Shown here: in pieces, positions 17,631 through 26,625 of the stretch
Position numbering within the stretch: position 1 is the first letter of the stretch
Layout: each line of letters opens with the position of its first letter
NCBI GenBank assembly: GCA_964602415.1
Contig: CAZRQL010000018.1
Coordinates: forward strand, 10,370 to 74,369
DNA length: 64,000 nucleotides
Reading direction: 5' to 3'
Origin: CAZRQL01 sp964602415
GTDB taxonomy: Bacteria; Bacteroidota; Bacteroidia; Cytophagales; Flammeovirgaceae
The notes under the pieces: model-generated
Told to the model about the DNA's origin: nothing
The model's database searches: none
The model's input: only the letters and a program-made list of their open reading frames with translations
Program-made: the position numbers and the translations under genes

Positions 17631-18626
17631 ATGTATCAATCCGTTTTGCGCCCCTTGCTTTTTGCTTTAGATGCCGAAAAAGCACACAACTTAACCCTTT
17701 CCGCCTTGCAGCAGCCGATTTTGGCTCACATAGCCAAATCACTCTATGGTTTTTCTCATCCTAATCTCCGGCGAGAGGTTTTTGGGCTGCCATTTGAGAA
17801 CCCTGTCGGCCTGGCAGCGGGATTGGACAAAAATGCGGCTGTGTTCAATCAGATGGCAGATTTGGGATTTGGTTTTGTGGAGATAGGCACCGTTACGCCC
17901 AGACCCCAAGCAGGCAACCCCAAACCGCGCCTTTTTAGGCTCAAAGCAGACCAAGCCATCATCAATCGGATGGGCTTCAACAACGAGGGAGTTGAAAAAA
18001 TCGTCCAAAGGCTCAAAAAGCGCAAAACCAAAGCCATCATAGGAGGTAATATCGGCAAAAACAAAGATACCCCCAATCAAGATGCCGTGAAAGATTATCT
18101 GCTTTGTTTTGAGGCACTTGCTCCTTATGTGGACTATTTTTCGGTCAATGTCAGTTCGCCCAATACCCCAACGCTTCGCGAATTGCAAAACAAAGAATCA
18201 CTTACAGAAATCATTTCCTCTTTGCAAGAAAAAAATCGGTTTTCGCGCCCCATTCTGCTCAAAATAGCCCCTGATTTGACCACCGACCAACTGGATGATA
18301 TTGCACAAATGGCCGAAAAAACCCAACTCCATGGCTTAATATGCTGCAATACCACCATATCAAGAGAGGGACTTCACCAAAACCCCGGGCCTTTTGGGGC
18401 GGGTGGACTCAGTGGCCTACCCCTCAAAGAAAAAGCCAATTTTATTTTATCAGAACTCAAAAAGCGTGTCAGCATCCCTATTGTTGCCTCGGGTGGAATT
18501 ATGAGTGCAGAAGATGCCGTCAAAAAAATAGAGTTGGGGGCTTCGCTCATCCAATTGTACACGGGATTGGTTTACAAAGGCCCCCTTCTTATTAAGCAAA
18601 TCAAGCAAAAACTAATTACCTTGTAA
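17631..18626 (+). CDS. pyrD: Dihydroorotate dehydrogenase (quinone), class 2
   Basis: 331 residues from the ATG at 17631. Class 2 features are the N-terminal membrane-association segment (RPLLFALDAEKAHNLTLSAL), GLAAGLDKNAAVF, NRMGFNNEGVE, the FMN-binding SVNVSSPNTP with the catalytic-Ser region, LLKIAPDL, CCNTT and the C-terminal GGIMSAEDAVKKIELGA. It oxidises dihydroorotate to orotate and passes electrons to membrane quinone. Its last 11 nt overlap the convergent CAP-domain gene. Confidence 0.96.
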   Translation: MYQSVLRPLLFALDAEKAHNLTLSALQQPILAHIAKSLYGFSHPNLRREVFGLPFENPVGLAAGLDKNAAVFNQMADLGFGFVEIGTVTPRPQAGNPKPRLFRLKADQAIINRMGFNNEGVEKIVQRLKKRKTKAIIGGNIGKNKDTPNQDAVKDYLLCFEALAPYVDYFSVNVSSPNTPTLRELQNKESLTEIISSLQEKNRFSRPILLKIAPDLTTDQLDDIAQMAEKTQLHGLICCNTTISREGLHQNPGPFGAGGLSGLPLKEKANFILSELKKRVSIPIVASGGIMSAEDAVKKIELGASLIQLYTGLVYKGPLLIKQIKQKLITL

Positions 18627-19698
18627 AAGTCTGCACCCAGCCGTAAAGATTGTATTGAGGAGTCTTTTTGGCTATGAAGCGGTAACAAGAGACATATTTC
18701 CATTGGGGAGCTAAAATGGTATAGCGATGGCCTCTTGTTTGTACGCCATCGTCTATGAGCAAAGCAATCACAGGCTCTCTTGGGTTGTTGGCAATATTTC
18801 CGGCCAGATTTTCGCCAATAGAGAGCATTTTGGGACAGCCCTTCGTGAGCCTTTGGAATGGGTCAGAGCCATCGCTGCCTTTGTGATCTACTACGCCTCT
18901 TTTTTCACAGTCTTGGCCGTGTAGTTTGGTGATAGTGTAAACACATTCATCGGGTTTCAATATGCGCAAAGACTCGGCTTTTTCCAACTCGGCTATCAGC
19001 TCTTGTCCGGCACTGAGTTCGGCTTGGGAAAGCCCTTGAGAGCCTTTGGCTTTGTCGCTCATGTGCTTGGCCACAAATTTGGCATATATGGCCGGATAAA
19101 CCCTCACAAAATTCAACTCCAACACCATGGCCTTTTCTTGCTCGCTCATGTAGGGCACGTCTTTGGCTGTATTGAGCAGCTCATAATCCACCGAAGAAGT
19201 ATCAATGCTCTGATTGAAGCTAAAAACAGCGGTGTGCTTTTTACAACTTTTGCCTACCATATAAGCGTAGGCCGTTTCATCTTCGTTGAAATAAATGCCC
19301 AAGTGAGTATAATCGGGGTTGTGAACCAAAGAAAACATATCACAAACAAAGTAAATAGGGGGCTTAGGCTCTCCGCTGCCTTTGGAGGTAGAAAAACCGC
19401 ACAAAGAATTTTTACCTTTGTAAGCAGGGCTGGATGATGTCTTGTTGACCAATTCTTTGGCCATAGCCTCAATGGATTCGTCCCAAGCCATCGCAGGGAG
19501 TGTGCCACCTTTTTCCAGCATGGGTATAAACTTAGGCTCATATTGCTGAATCTGGTCGCGGTAATTTTTCAGAAACTCACCGGGGTTGGAGCGCGACTCA
19601 TTGATGAGCGTGAGTATTTGCTTTTGCAGATAAGTGGTTTGAGACCAAGTCGGACTAACAAAAAAGACCAGACATATTGACACACAAAATCTAAGCAT
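18616..19698 (-). CDS. Secreted CAP/SCP-domain protein
   Basis: About 360 residues from the ATG at 19696-19698, which gives a clean signal peptide (MLRFCVSICLVFFVSPTWSQ); the open frame extends 13 codons further up without a better start. The region after the signal (LINESRSNPGEFLKNY) and the C-terminal part, with GENLAGN, DDGVQTRGHR and Cys-rich loops, match CAP-superfamily proteins of bacteria. The function of bacterial CAP proteins is mostly unknown. Its 5' end overlaps the upstream LysM gene by about one codon in the longer reading. Confidence 0.78.
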   Translation of the reverse strand: MLRFCVSICLVFFVSPTWSQTTYLQKQILTLINESRSNPGEFLKNYRDQIQQYEPKFIPMLEKGGTLPAMAWDESIEAMAKELVNKTSSSPAYKGKNSLCGFSTSKGSGEPKPPIYFVCDMFSLVHNPDYTHLGIYFNEDETAYAYMVGKSCKKHTAVFSFNQSIDTSSVDYELLNTAKDVPYMSEQEKAMVLELNFVRVYPAIYAKFVAKHMSDKAKGSQGLSQAELSAGQELIAELEKAESLRILKPDECVYTITKLHGQDCEKRGVVDHKGSDGSDPFQRLTKGCPKMLSIGENLAGNIANNPREPVIALLIDDGVQTRGHRYTILAPQWKYVSCYRFIAKKTPQYNLYGWVQTFTR

Positions 19699-19736
19699 AG
19701 TTGTTGGTTTAATTGACAGCAGTGAGAACCGAAACA

Positions 19737-20666
19737 TTATTGACTGACAAATAAAATCAAGAACTGACCAATAGCTATGTCATTTGTGCCCAATAAATCG
19801 TTCCATTCCACAATATCATTGAGCGGAACATTAGGCCTGTCCCCGTAGTACCTGCGGCGTATAGAGTACAGCGTCTCACCGTCAACTATTTCATGGATGA
19901 TCAATTTTTTGCCCGGGTATTTATCCAATCGCGGGAAGTTGGCCGGCAGGTCTTGTTTGGTAAATAGAAAAATACGAATGCCTTCTTCTGTATCTTCAGA
20001 CTCATAATATCCATTCCAACGTCTTAATTCTTTGCCGGTAACTTCTATACCCGCATTGACAAAATATTCAGCGATTTTGTCCAGATTGGGCATATCCGGT
20101 TGGACAGTGTACTCGATGGCATTCCAGCCATTATGGCTGCCGATGAAATTGTAGGGCTTGGGCACAACCGGCTTGGGTTTCTTTTTCAAAAACAAGATAA
20201 ATTGACCAAAGTCCACGTCGTCGGCATCTTTTAGGTCGTTCCAAGAAATGATACTGTCGAGCGTGATATTGTCCCCGTCGGTGCTGTATTGTTTTTTAAG
20301 TTGGTACAAAACTTCACCTTCCTTAAGTTCGTGAATGATTATTTGGTAGTCATCCCATTTTTTATTGATAGGAAAGCCAGCGGGCAAAGCCTGCTCAGTA
20401 TAAAGAAAAATCCTCACTCCGATAGGGGCAAGCGGTTCGTTGTTTTTGTATCCGTTGCGGCGGGCTATGAGGTGCGGCTGGAAAACAAGGCCCATACTTC
20501 TGTATAGGCTCGATACCGATGCGTGGGTGGTTGCCCCTTCCTCCACAATATGCTCAATAATTGAGTATTTGCCATCGCTGCTCATGCCAACAAATTTGCC
20601 ATTGGCTGTTGGTTGAGCCAAAAGTCCATAAGACATCAATACAAAAACAAAAAGAAAATATTTCAT
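19737..20666 (-). CDS. Secreted protein with two LysM-like repeats
   Basis: 309 residues with signal peptide MKYFLFVFVLMSYGLLAQ. The mature part is an internal duplication. Each half has a block ending in a LysM-like motif: first IIIHELKEGEVLYQLKKQYS with IISWNDLKDADDVDFGQFI, then LIIHEIVDGETLYSIRRRYY with IVEWNDLLGTNDIAIGQFL. Each is preceded by a shared YN/RNGY...GIRIFLFT segment. LysM modules bind peptidoglycan, so I infer a periplasmic cell-wall-binding role. It lies just upstream of the CAP-domain gene on the same strand. Confidence 0.75.
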   Translation of the reverse strand: MKYFLFVFVLMSYGLLAQPTANGKFVGMSSDGKYSIIEHIVEEGATTHASVSSLYRSMGLVFQPHLIARRNGYKNNEPLAPIGVRIFLYTEQALPAGFPINKKWDDYQIIIHELKEGEVLYQLKKQYSTDGDNITLDSIISWNDLKDADDVDFGQFILFLKKKPKPVVPKPYNFIGSHNGWNAIEYTVQPDMPNLDKIAEYFVNAGIEVTGKELRRWNGYYESEDTEEGIRIFLFTKQDLPANFPRLDKYPGKKLIIHEIVDGETLYSIRRRYYGDRPNVPLNDIVEWNDLLGTNDIAIGQFLILFVSQ

Positions 20667-20682
20667 AAAATGGAGTTTGATT

Positions 20683-21402
20683 TTAAATTTCTGATTCTAT
20701 AAGCGTAAAGTGCCCCTCAACAAAGCGATAAAATTTGGTTTCTTTGCTATTGCGCAGAGCAAGGTATTGCTGATAAGCCTCGCTGAATTTCCACCTGTTC
20801 TCAACGACTTGGTCATAGTTTTCCAAAAAACCCAGCATCAACTCGCACATCTCTCTGACTGCAAAATCTTTGCCTTCATGGGCTGAGATGTAGTCCGCAA
20901 GAGCGTTATTGACAACATAAGAAGTAAAAAGAGGACTGGCGGTTCTTCTAACCATAAACCTGATACCCACTTGATTGCAAATACTCAAATCCAACACATC
21001 ATCAAAAAAGTAAGCTACTTGTTGGCTATCAATCTGCCGGCTCGTGGCAATGTATTCCAATGCTTTTACCTTGTCCGGGACACCAAAAAATACCGCATCA
21101 AAACCTTCTCTTGCCGCCAGTTGGAAGGCTTCTCGGTTGTTTTCTCCCGTGATAATGCAGGTAAAAGGTATCACCCCGGCCTTGAGCCAAATCCCAAACC
21201 TGAGCAAATTCGTGCCCATCGAGTCGGCTTCGCTAAAAAGACTTCCCTGCCCTAAGGCTTTGCGCCCATCGTTGAAAACTCCGTCCCAGTCAAAACAGAG
21301 GGTTGATATTTTTTGGCTTTTTTGGTGTATCTCAGCGGGACTATTGACAAAAATCCCGCCTATTTGCTCAAAAGTCTCCCATATATGGCTAATATCGTGC
21401 AT
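20683..21402 (-). CDS. HAD-family phosphatase, KdsC-like
   Basis: 239 residues. HAD motif I is CFDWDGVFNDG (nucleophile and acid/base Asp), motif II is the ITGE segment, the Lys region is PDKVKALEYI and motif IV is YFFDDVLDLSIC. The short-cap layout and the DGVFNDG motif resemble KdsC (KDO-8-phosphate phosphatase) and the C-terminal half of NeuA-type proteins. A C-terminal helical tail of about 60 residues (FAVREMCELMLGFLENYDQV) is longer than in KdsC. The substrate, probably a sugar phosphate for surface polysaccharide, is not determined. Confidence 0.8.
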   Translation of the reverse strand: MHDISHIWETFEQIGGIFVNSPAEIHQKSQKISTLCFDWDGVFNDGRKALGQGSLFSEADSMGTNLLRFGIWLKAGVIPFTCIITGENNREAFQLAAREGFDAVFFGVPDKVKALEYIATSRQIDSQQVAYFFDDVLDLSICNQVGIRFMVRRTASPLFTSYVVNNALADYISAHEGKDFAVREMCELMLGFLENYDQVVENRWKFSEAYQQYLALRNSKETKFYRFVEGHFTLIESEI

Positions 21403-21503
21403 AGCAGCTACATTTAGTTTGTTTTGGGGTTAATATTAGCTAAAAAATTTAAATTAAAGTGCAGCTAATTTTGATTGCCGCGAATACCAAAATAACTCTT
21501 TTT

Positions 21504-23201
21504 TCAAAATTCATATTGTCTTGCCACTGCATTCCAGCGTATGCCAAAACTCAACATCCTATCCGAGCGGCTGCTTGCGTTGCGCTGAAAAAAGCCTGCC
21601 TCAAAAAATAAATTGTGATAAACCTGATAAGAAGCAGCAAAACTAAGCATAACTATATCATTTTGAACACCTTGACCAATCGTATTGCCGTATTCTTGTA
21701 CCCTTGCCACCGTATAATCGTCAAAAAGACTGCCTCCCCAATTTCTTACCAAATTACGTCCTTGGTATTCATTTTCTCCCTTTTGTATCCAAAAACCTTT
21801 GGCTATCAGACTCAAGCGGGGCAAAGGTTGGTACCTGACGATAGAAAGCAGTTCATAAAAATTGTTTTGCATCGGATGCGCCAAAGGCTGGTTGTAGTGC
21901 TGATAATTAGAGTATTGAGCTTGGTTGTAGTGGGCGTACATATAGGGGCGCACCGCATTGAACTCGGCTTGGAGGTCTAAATTTTTGATTTTCAAAACGT
22001 CTATGTACTTGATACCCAATTGGAGTGATTGTTTGTTACCCCACCAACCGTCCCTTGCCACAAAACTGCTTGATTTGAGTTCGTCGAAAACGAACTGGCC
22101 ATACAGTTGAAATTTTCGGGCTAAGTTCCACTTCATGTCGGCGGCTATCAGCACATTGTCAGGGTCGCCCAAATAATGCTCGGTATAGCGATAAAATATA
22201 AGTGGATTGAGGTAGTCAATCTCAAAGCGGTTGTTGCCCAGTGAGTCTTGGCGCGAAAACATAACAATTTCGGAGATGCCCAGATTAAGGTTTTTGCCGA
22301 TATTAATACCTATACGATGGGAAGCCATGTACTTGGCAGGGTAAGAATCCCCAAGTTTTTCGGCTATGGCTGTCATTTTGGCAAATGTGTTGGTGTAGTT
22401 GAGCTTCCAGTAGCGTGTGTTGAGCTTCAAAAACAAATAAGCCGGTGCAAAATCTGAAAGAATCAAAGAGCGGTAGCCATTGCCGACAATATTGCGGTCG
22501 TGCCCAAATTGGACGTTGATGTATTTGTTGGCATTGAAGGTAAAATACCCCCTTGCACTATAAAAAGAAGCATAATCTTGTTTCTCGCTTTTATAGAAGC
22601 CTTCTCCGGGAACAGGGCGGCGGCCACCGTGACGGCTGTTTTTGCCCATTTCATGGACGATATAGTCAGGAATAATAAAATTTTGCTCTACCACATAAAA
22701 ATAAATCCCTATCTTTTTTTCCAAATCACAGCGAAACTCAGCTCCGCGCACCAAAAAGTAAGGCCTTCTCGACGAAGAGGGGTCATCCATGACTTGCGTA
22801 TGAAAAACAGGGCTGGTGTGGATACTGAAGTCGGAGCCGCGTTTGTGCAAAAAGTCGCTTTTGGATTGGAAAAAGTACCTAAAAAGAGGCTTTTCGTTGA
22901 GGTAGGGAACAGAATCTGCCGTCCACTCCCAAGAGTCTTGGAGCAAGTAGTTGATATTGAAGCGGTCAGAGGAAGAGAGCGAAGCGGAATCAGGCTTGAT
23001 TGATTGTAGAAAAGAGACTATTCGGTGTCTTTGGAAGGGCTTGATGGCTGTCTCGAATTCTTGAGCCTGTGCGCCACTTTTGATTTCGTATCTATCTATC
23101 AGCCAGTAATATTCCGAATTGAGGGGCGCAAAGGCACTCTGGCCGCGAAGCTCAAAAGAGAAAAGTGCGAGCAAGCAGGCGGCTGCAACGTGTTTGTTCA
23201 T
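21504..23201 (-). CDS. Outer-membrane beta-barrel protein, RemB/Wzi-like
   Basis: About 565 residues from the ATG at 23199-23201, which gives the signal peptide MNKHVAAACLLALFSFELRGQ. The rest is rich in alternating aromatic/polar strands (for example LFFEAGFFQRNASSRSDRML) and ends in an aromatic residue (YEF), as outer-membrane barrels do. Layout and length match the Bacteroidota family annotated as gliding protein RemB or capsule assembly Wzi; I rely on overall resemblance, not a single motif. The role is likely surface polysaccharide or adhesion. Confidence 0.65.
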   Translation of the reverse strand: MNKHVAAACLLALFSFELRGQSAFAPLNSEYYWLIDRYEIKSGAQAQEFETAIKPFQRHRIVSFLQSIKPDSASLSSSDRFNINYLLQDSWEWTADSVPYLNEKPLFRYFFQSKSDFLHKRGSDFSIHTSPVFHTQVMDDPSSSRRPYFLVRGAEFRCDLEKKIGIYFYVVEQNFIIPDYIVHEMGKNSRHGGRRPVPGEGFYKSEKQDYASFYSARGYFTFNANKYINVQFGHDRNIVGNGYRSLILSDFAPAYLFLKLNTRYWKLNYTNTFAKMTAIAEKLGDSYPAKYMASHRIGINIGKNLNLGISEIVMFSRQDSLGNNRFEIDYLNPLIFYRYTEHYLGDPDNVLIAADMKWNLARKFQLYGQFVFDELKSSSFVARDGWWGNKQSLQLGIKYIDVLKIKNLDLQAEFNAVRPYMYAHYNQAQYSNYQHYNQPLAHPMQNNFYELLSIVRYQPLPRLSLIAKGFWIQKGENEYQGRNLVRNWGGSLFDDYTVARVQEYGNTIGQGVQNDIVMLSFAASYQVYHNLFFEAGFFQRNASSRSDRMLSFGIRWNAVARQYEF

Positions 23202-23240
23202 GTCAATTTTTTTGCAAATTTGTAAAGACAAAAACGAAAC

Positions 23241-23699
23241 ATGAGAAAAATAGATTGGCTCTTAGAAAAATACGGAGAAAGCCACCAAAATCCTTTCAAT
23301 AAGAAAGTTCATTGGGTATGTGTGCCGCTTATTTTATTTAGCATCATTGGCTTGATTCGCTCTATTCCCTTCCCCTACCCCGAAACACTGTGGTTCAACT
23401 GGGCGGGACTGGTCTTTGGTTTGGTCAGCCTGTATTACTTTAGGCTGTCTGTGGCATTGGCTTTGGGGATGATTGTGATAGCTAACTTTATGTTGTGGAT
23501 GTGTCAGATACTGATTTTTAGTGGTCTGTCTCTTGTTTGGTTGTGCCTGATTGTGTTTGTGTTGGCTTGGGTGGGGCAGTTTTACGGTCATAAAGTGGAA
23601 GGCAAAAAACCCTCTTTTCTTCAGGATGTGCAGTTTTTGCTCATCGGGCCGGCTTGGCTGCTTCATTTTTTATACAAAAAATGGAATATAAACTATTGA
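23241..23699 (+). CDS. Mpo1-like (DUF962) membrane protein
   Basis: 152 residues. The start block WLLEKYGESHQNPFNKKVHW and the end block FLQDVQFLLIGPAWLLHFLY define the DUF962/Mpo1 (YGL010w) family. Four hydrophobic helices lie between, and conserved histidines are visible in ESHQNP, KKVHW, GQFYGHKVEG and LLHFLY. In yeast Mpo1 is an Fe(II)-dependent dioxygenase in fatty-acid alpha-oxidation; the bacterial role is unproven. The gene is divergent from the RemB-like gene. Confidence 0.88.
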   Translation: MRKIDWLLEKYGESHQNPFNKKVHWVCVPLILFSIIGLIRSIPFPYPETLWFNWAGLVFGLVSLYYFRLSVALALGMIVIANFMLWMCQILIFSGLSLVWLCLIVFVLAWVGQFYGHKVEGKKPSFLQDVQFLLIGPAWLLHFLYKKWNINY

Positions 23700-23772
23700 G
23701 GATAAAGCCTTTGTCAGATTGGCTAAGCAACAAAGATTTTGAGCAGATTTTTTGAGGGCTTAATTTGCCGCC

Positions 23773-24588
23773 ATGCAAGATCTTATTGAAACCATTGAGT
23801 GCGCTTGGCAGGAACGCAGTCTTTTACAAGAGCCTCACTATCAGCAAGCTGTCCGAGAGGTTATAGAACTTTTGGATAAAGGAAAAATTCGAGTTGCCCA
23901 ACCGTCTGAGCAGGGCTGGCTGGTAAACGAATGGATAAAAAAGGCTGTGTTGATGTATTTTCCCATTCAAGGGATGAGCAAGGTTGTGGCCGGTGACATG
24001 GAGTTTTATGACAAAATACCCCTAAAAAAGGATTTTGCCGAACTCGGTATCAGGGTGGTGCCTCATGCTTTGATTCGTTACGGTGCTTTTGTTGGGCGGG
24101 GTGCTATTTTGATGCCCGGCTATGTGAATATAGGGGCTTATGTGGGCAGCGGGACAATGGTGGACACTTGGGCTACGGTAGGCAGTTGCGCACAAATCGG
24201 TGAAAATGTGCACCTAAGTGGCGGGGTGGGTATCGGTGGGGTTTTAGAGCCACTGCAAGCCAAACCCGTTGTGGTGGAAGATGGGGCATTTATCGGTTCG
24301 CGGTGCATCATAGTTGAGGGGGCGCACATTGGAAGTCAAGCGGTTATCGGTGCCAACGTAACCATAACCGGCAGTTCAAAAATTATTGACGTAACCGGCA
24401 ACGAACCTCTTGAATACAAAGGCTTTGTGCCTGCTCAAAGTGTGGTTATACCGGGTACGTACAACAAAAAATTTCCTGCCGGAGAATACGGAGTCGGCTG
24501 TGCACTGATTATAGGGAAAAGAAAACACTCAACCGACTTAAAAACCTCTCTTAATGAAGTACTTAGAGAAAACCAAATTGCCGTCTAA
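23773..24588 (+). CDS. dapD: 2,3,4,5-tetrahydropyridine-2,6-dicarboxylate N-succinyltransferase
   Basis: 271 residues, full length. The N-terminal helical domain is followed by a left-handed beta helix of hexapeptide repeats (about 110-210), with RYGAFVGRGAILMPGYVNIG, GSGTMVDTWATVGSCAQIG, HLSGGVGIGGVLEPLQA and GSRCIIVEGAHIG typical of DapD. It succinylates tetrahydrodipicolinate in the succinylase branch of lysine/diaminopimelate synthesis. It is a single gene with about 100 nt to the sigma-factor gene. Confidence 0.96.
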   Translation: MQDLIETIECAWQERSLLQEPHYQQAVREVIELLDKGKIRVAQPSEQGWLVNEWIKKAVLMYFPIQGMSKVVAGDMEFYDKIPLKKDFAELGIRVVPHALIRYGAFVGRGAILMPGYVNIGAYVGSGTMVDTWATVGSCAQIGENVHLSGGVGIGGVLEPLQAKPVVVEDGAFIGSRCIIVEGAHIGSQAVIGANVTITGSSKIIDVTGNEPLEYKGFVPAQSVVIPGTYNKKFPAGEYGVGCALIIGKRKHSTDLKTSLNEVLRENQIAV

Positions 24589-24642
24589 AAAATAATTAGG
24601 ATTTTTTTGGGCTTTTATGGCACTTTTTTGGTCTTAAGTTTG

Positions 24643-24650
24643 TATATTTG
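24643..24650 (+). promoter_or_regulatory. Candidate -7 element upstream of the ECF sigma gene
   Basis: TATATTTG fits the Bacteroidetes -7 consensus TAnnTTTG, but the nearest TTTG upstream (24627-24630) is only 12 nt away, so the -33 part is weak. The predicted transcript start near 24654 leaves room for either candidate sigma start. Confidence 0.35.
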
Positions 24651-24693
24651 CAAACACTAAATCGTTTACAGTTTGAAAAGGTCAACAGATTGG

Positions 24694-25305
24694 ATGCAAG
24701 ATAAATTCACAGAAACTGAGATCATCGAAGGATGCAAAAAGGGAATTGCAAAGTATCAAGAAGCTTTGTATAATCGTTTCTCTGCCAAGATGATGTCTAT
24801 TTGCATACGTTATTCTAAAGATCTGGCTGAGGCCGAAGACAATCTTCAAGAGGCATTCATTCGCGTTTTTAGTCGCATTCACCAGTACAATGGCGGCTCC
24901 TTTGCTGCATGGGTACGGCAGGTGTTTGTATCTGTTTGCATCAACGCTTATCGAAAGAATAAGAAATACCAGAAAAATCAGCCTCTGCACGAGGTCTTCG
25001 ACCAAGAAAACCACGACCCCGATATTTTTTCTCAAATCTCGGCTGAAGAAATCCACAAAAAAATAGAGATGCTGCCGCATGGCTATCGTATGGTTTTTTG
25101 CCTCTATGTCATTGAGGGTTACTCACATAGAGAAATAGGCGATAAACTCGGTATTTCAGAGGGAACTTCCAAATCACAACTTTCCAAGTCTCGGATGCTT
25201 CTCAAAAAGATGCTTTTGGAGGACAACCCGCAATTTGAATTGCTTGTCTCTGCTAAAGAGTCTATGTACGAACTGAATGAGAAGACATTACAAAGAAGAA
25301 TTTGA
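24694..25305 (+). CDS. ECF-type RNA polymerase sigma factor
   Basis: About 203 residues from the ATG at 24694; a TTG at 24673 would add seven. Region 2 is visible as RYSKDLAEAEDNLQEAFIRV with the FAAWVRQVFVSVCINAYRKN continuation, and region 4 as MLPHGYRMVFCLYVIEGYSH then IGDKLGISEGTSKSQLSKSR (helix-turn-helix). This is the common Bacteroidota ECF type. The 3' end overlaps the next gene, a membrane protein with an anti-sigma-like N-terminus, so the pair is probably a sigma/anti-sigma unit. Confidence 0.92.
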   Translation: MQDKFTETEIIEGCKKGIAKYQEALYNRFSAKMMSICIRYSKDLAEAEDNLQEAFIRVFSRIHQYNGGSFAAWVRQVFVSVCINAYRKNKKYQKNQPLHEVFDQENHDPDIFSQISAEEIHKKIEMLPHGYRMVFCLYVIEGYSHREIGDKLGISEGTSKSQLSKSRMLLKKMLLEDNPQFELLVSAKESMYELNEKTLQRRI

Positions 25306-26602
25306 TAGACATATTGCTCAAAAACTTGCAAATCATAAGATTGCACCTCCTGCCGGGGGGTTCGCAGCCGTACGCGAGCAAATGTGGCTAAGAAAATGGT
25401 GGAAGATAGGTAATTATGCCGGCTTATTGATTATTTTTTTAGTTTTATCTACTCTATACTTTGAAGACCAAACACCAGCAAATCATCACACTTTTTTGAA
25501 CTCTCGTTCGGCAACAAAGACCTTTGTATCTGAAGGCTATTTGCAAACGCTTTCCAACTTCACGGAAAAGAATTTTTCACAAAATCATAAAATAAATGCA
25601 CAAGAACCTGAAGCAAAAATGACTCAGGTCAAAAATCGCGTTGTGAATCAAAATTTGACCAAAACGTTTACAAAAACCCAGGGTGCTTTCAACGCATACA
25701 AAAATCCGGCAACAGACACAAAGCATCAAACAGTTGACAATGAAATCTTTGTCCAAGACAAAAACCAAGAAGACCCTGTGTCTTTTGAAGGCGACTCTCA
25801 AGAAGGCGTTGCTTCTTTTGGATTGGAAACTCCCAAAGAAGTTGATGCTTTAAATTTCAGAGATTCACTTTCGCGTTTGGCAACTTACTATGAGCACAGC
25901 GACAAAGCCTTAATGCCCCAACAACAAGAACAGCAAACAGACAGCACATCCATAGCCCTGCCCCCAACCGAATTACTGAACGCAAAAAAGACTGTTGTTC
26001 AAGGCTTTAAGTTTTCTACCAGTACTTACTGCGCTTTCAAACATCAAACCATTACCTCTCCCGAGCCTATGTTTTCTCAAAAAACCGCACTCAAAGACCG
26101 TGTAGGCTTAAATTGGGAACTTACTCATTTAAGAAAGATAAATACCTCTTGGATATTGCGCACCTCTCTGGGTTATAGCCGCTTATATCAGCGGACATGG
26201 GTTGAAGTAACGCCCGAAAGTCCGAAAGCATTATTTTTAAAAAATCAGGACTCTATCTCGACTTGGGTGCGTCCGTCGAATACAGAATGGAAAGCGCACA
26301 CTTCACAGACAGATTTGTTGTATCTGGGTTTGGGCGTTCAATACCGCCTACATGGTATGGATAAGTGGTTCTTAAGTTCAAATGTATTGTTGCTGTATGC
26401 TTTTTCGTCTCCCATTGAGCCTCATGCCGGTCTTAGAATGTCAGTAGGGCGCAATCTTGCCTTAGGTAACGGATGGGCTGTTTCAATTGAGCCCGAAATC
26501 AACTACTTCTTACGCAGCTACACAGGAGGTTTTCTTAATTCAAGGCCTTACAGTGTGGGGTTGAGATTGGGCATAATAAAGTTTGGCTCAAATAGCAAAT
26601 AG
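25277..26602 (+). CDS. Membrane partner of the ECF sigma factor: cytoplasmic tail, one TM helix, beta-rich C-terminal domain
   Basis: 441 residues overlapping the sigma gene by 29 nt. The first 40 residues (FDRHIAQKLANHKIAPPAGG and AVREQMWLRKWW) resemble the short cytoplasmic tails encoded after Bacteroidota ECF sigma genes. One transmembrane helix (YAGLLIIFLVLSTLYF, about 47-62) follows, then a long low-complexity linker rich in Asn, Thr, Lys and Gln. The last 200 residues are beta-rich with alternating aromatics (WILRTSLGYSRLYQRTWVEV, WAVSIEPEINYFLRSY), like an outer-membrane-type barrel. I infer an anti-sigma or signal-transducing role; no known anti-sigma zinc motif is present. Confidence 0.65.
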   Translation: MRRHYKEEFDRHIAQKLANHKIAPPAGGFAAVREQMWLRKWWKIGNYAGLLIIFLVLSTLYFEDQTPANHHTFLNSRSATKTFVSEGYLQTLSNFTEKNFSQNHKINAQEPEAKMTQVKNRVVNQNLTKTFTKTQGAFNAYKNPATDTKHQTVDNEIFVQDKNQEDPVSFEGDSQEGVASFGLETPKEVDALNFRDSLSRLATYYEHSDKALMPQQQEQQTDSTSIALPPTELLNAKKTVVQGFKFSTSTYCAFKHQTITSPEPMFSQKTALKDRVGLNWELTHLRKINTSWILRTSLGYSRLYQRTWVEVTPESPKALFLKNQDSISTWVRPSNTEWKAHTSQTDLLYLGLGVQYRLHGMDKWFLSSNVLLLYAFSSPIEPHAGLRMSVGRNLALGNGWAVSIEPEINYFLRSYTGGFLNSRPYSVGLRLGIIKFGSNSK

Positions 26603-26625
26603 ATATATTTGCTAAAAAAATTGCT

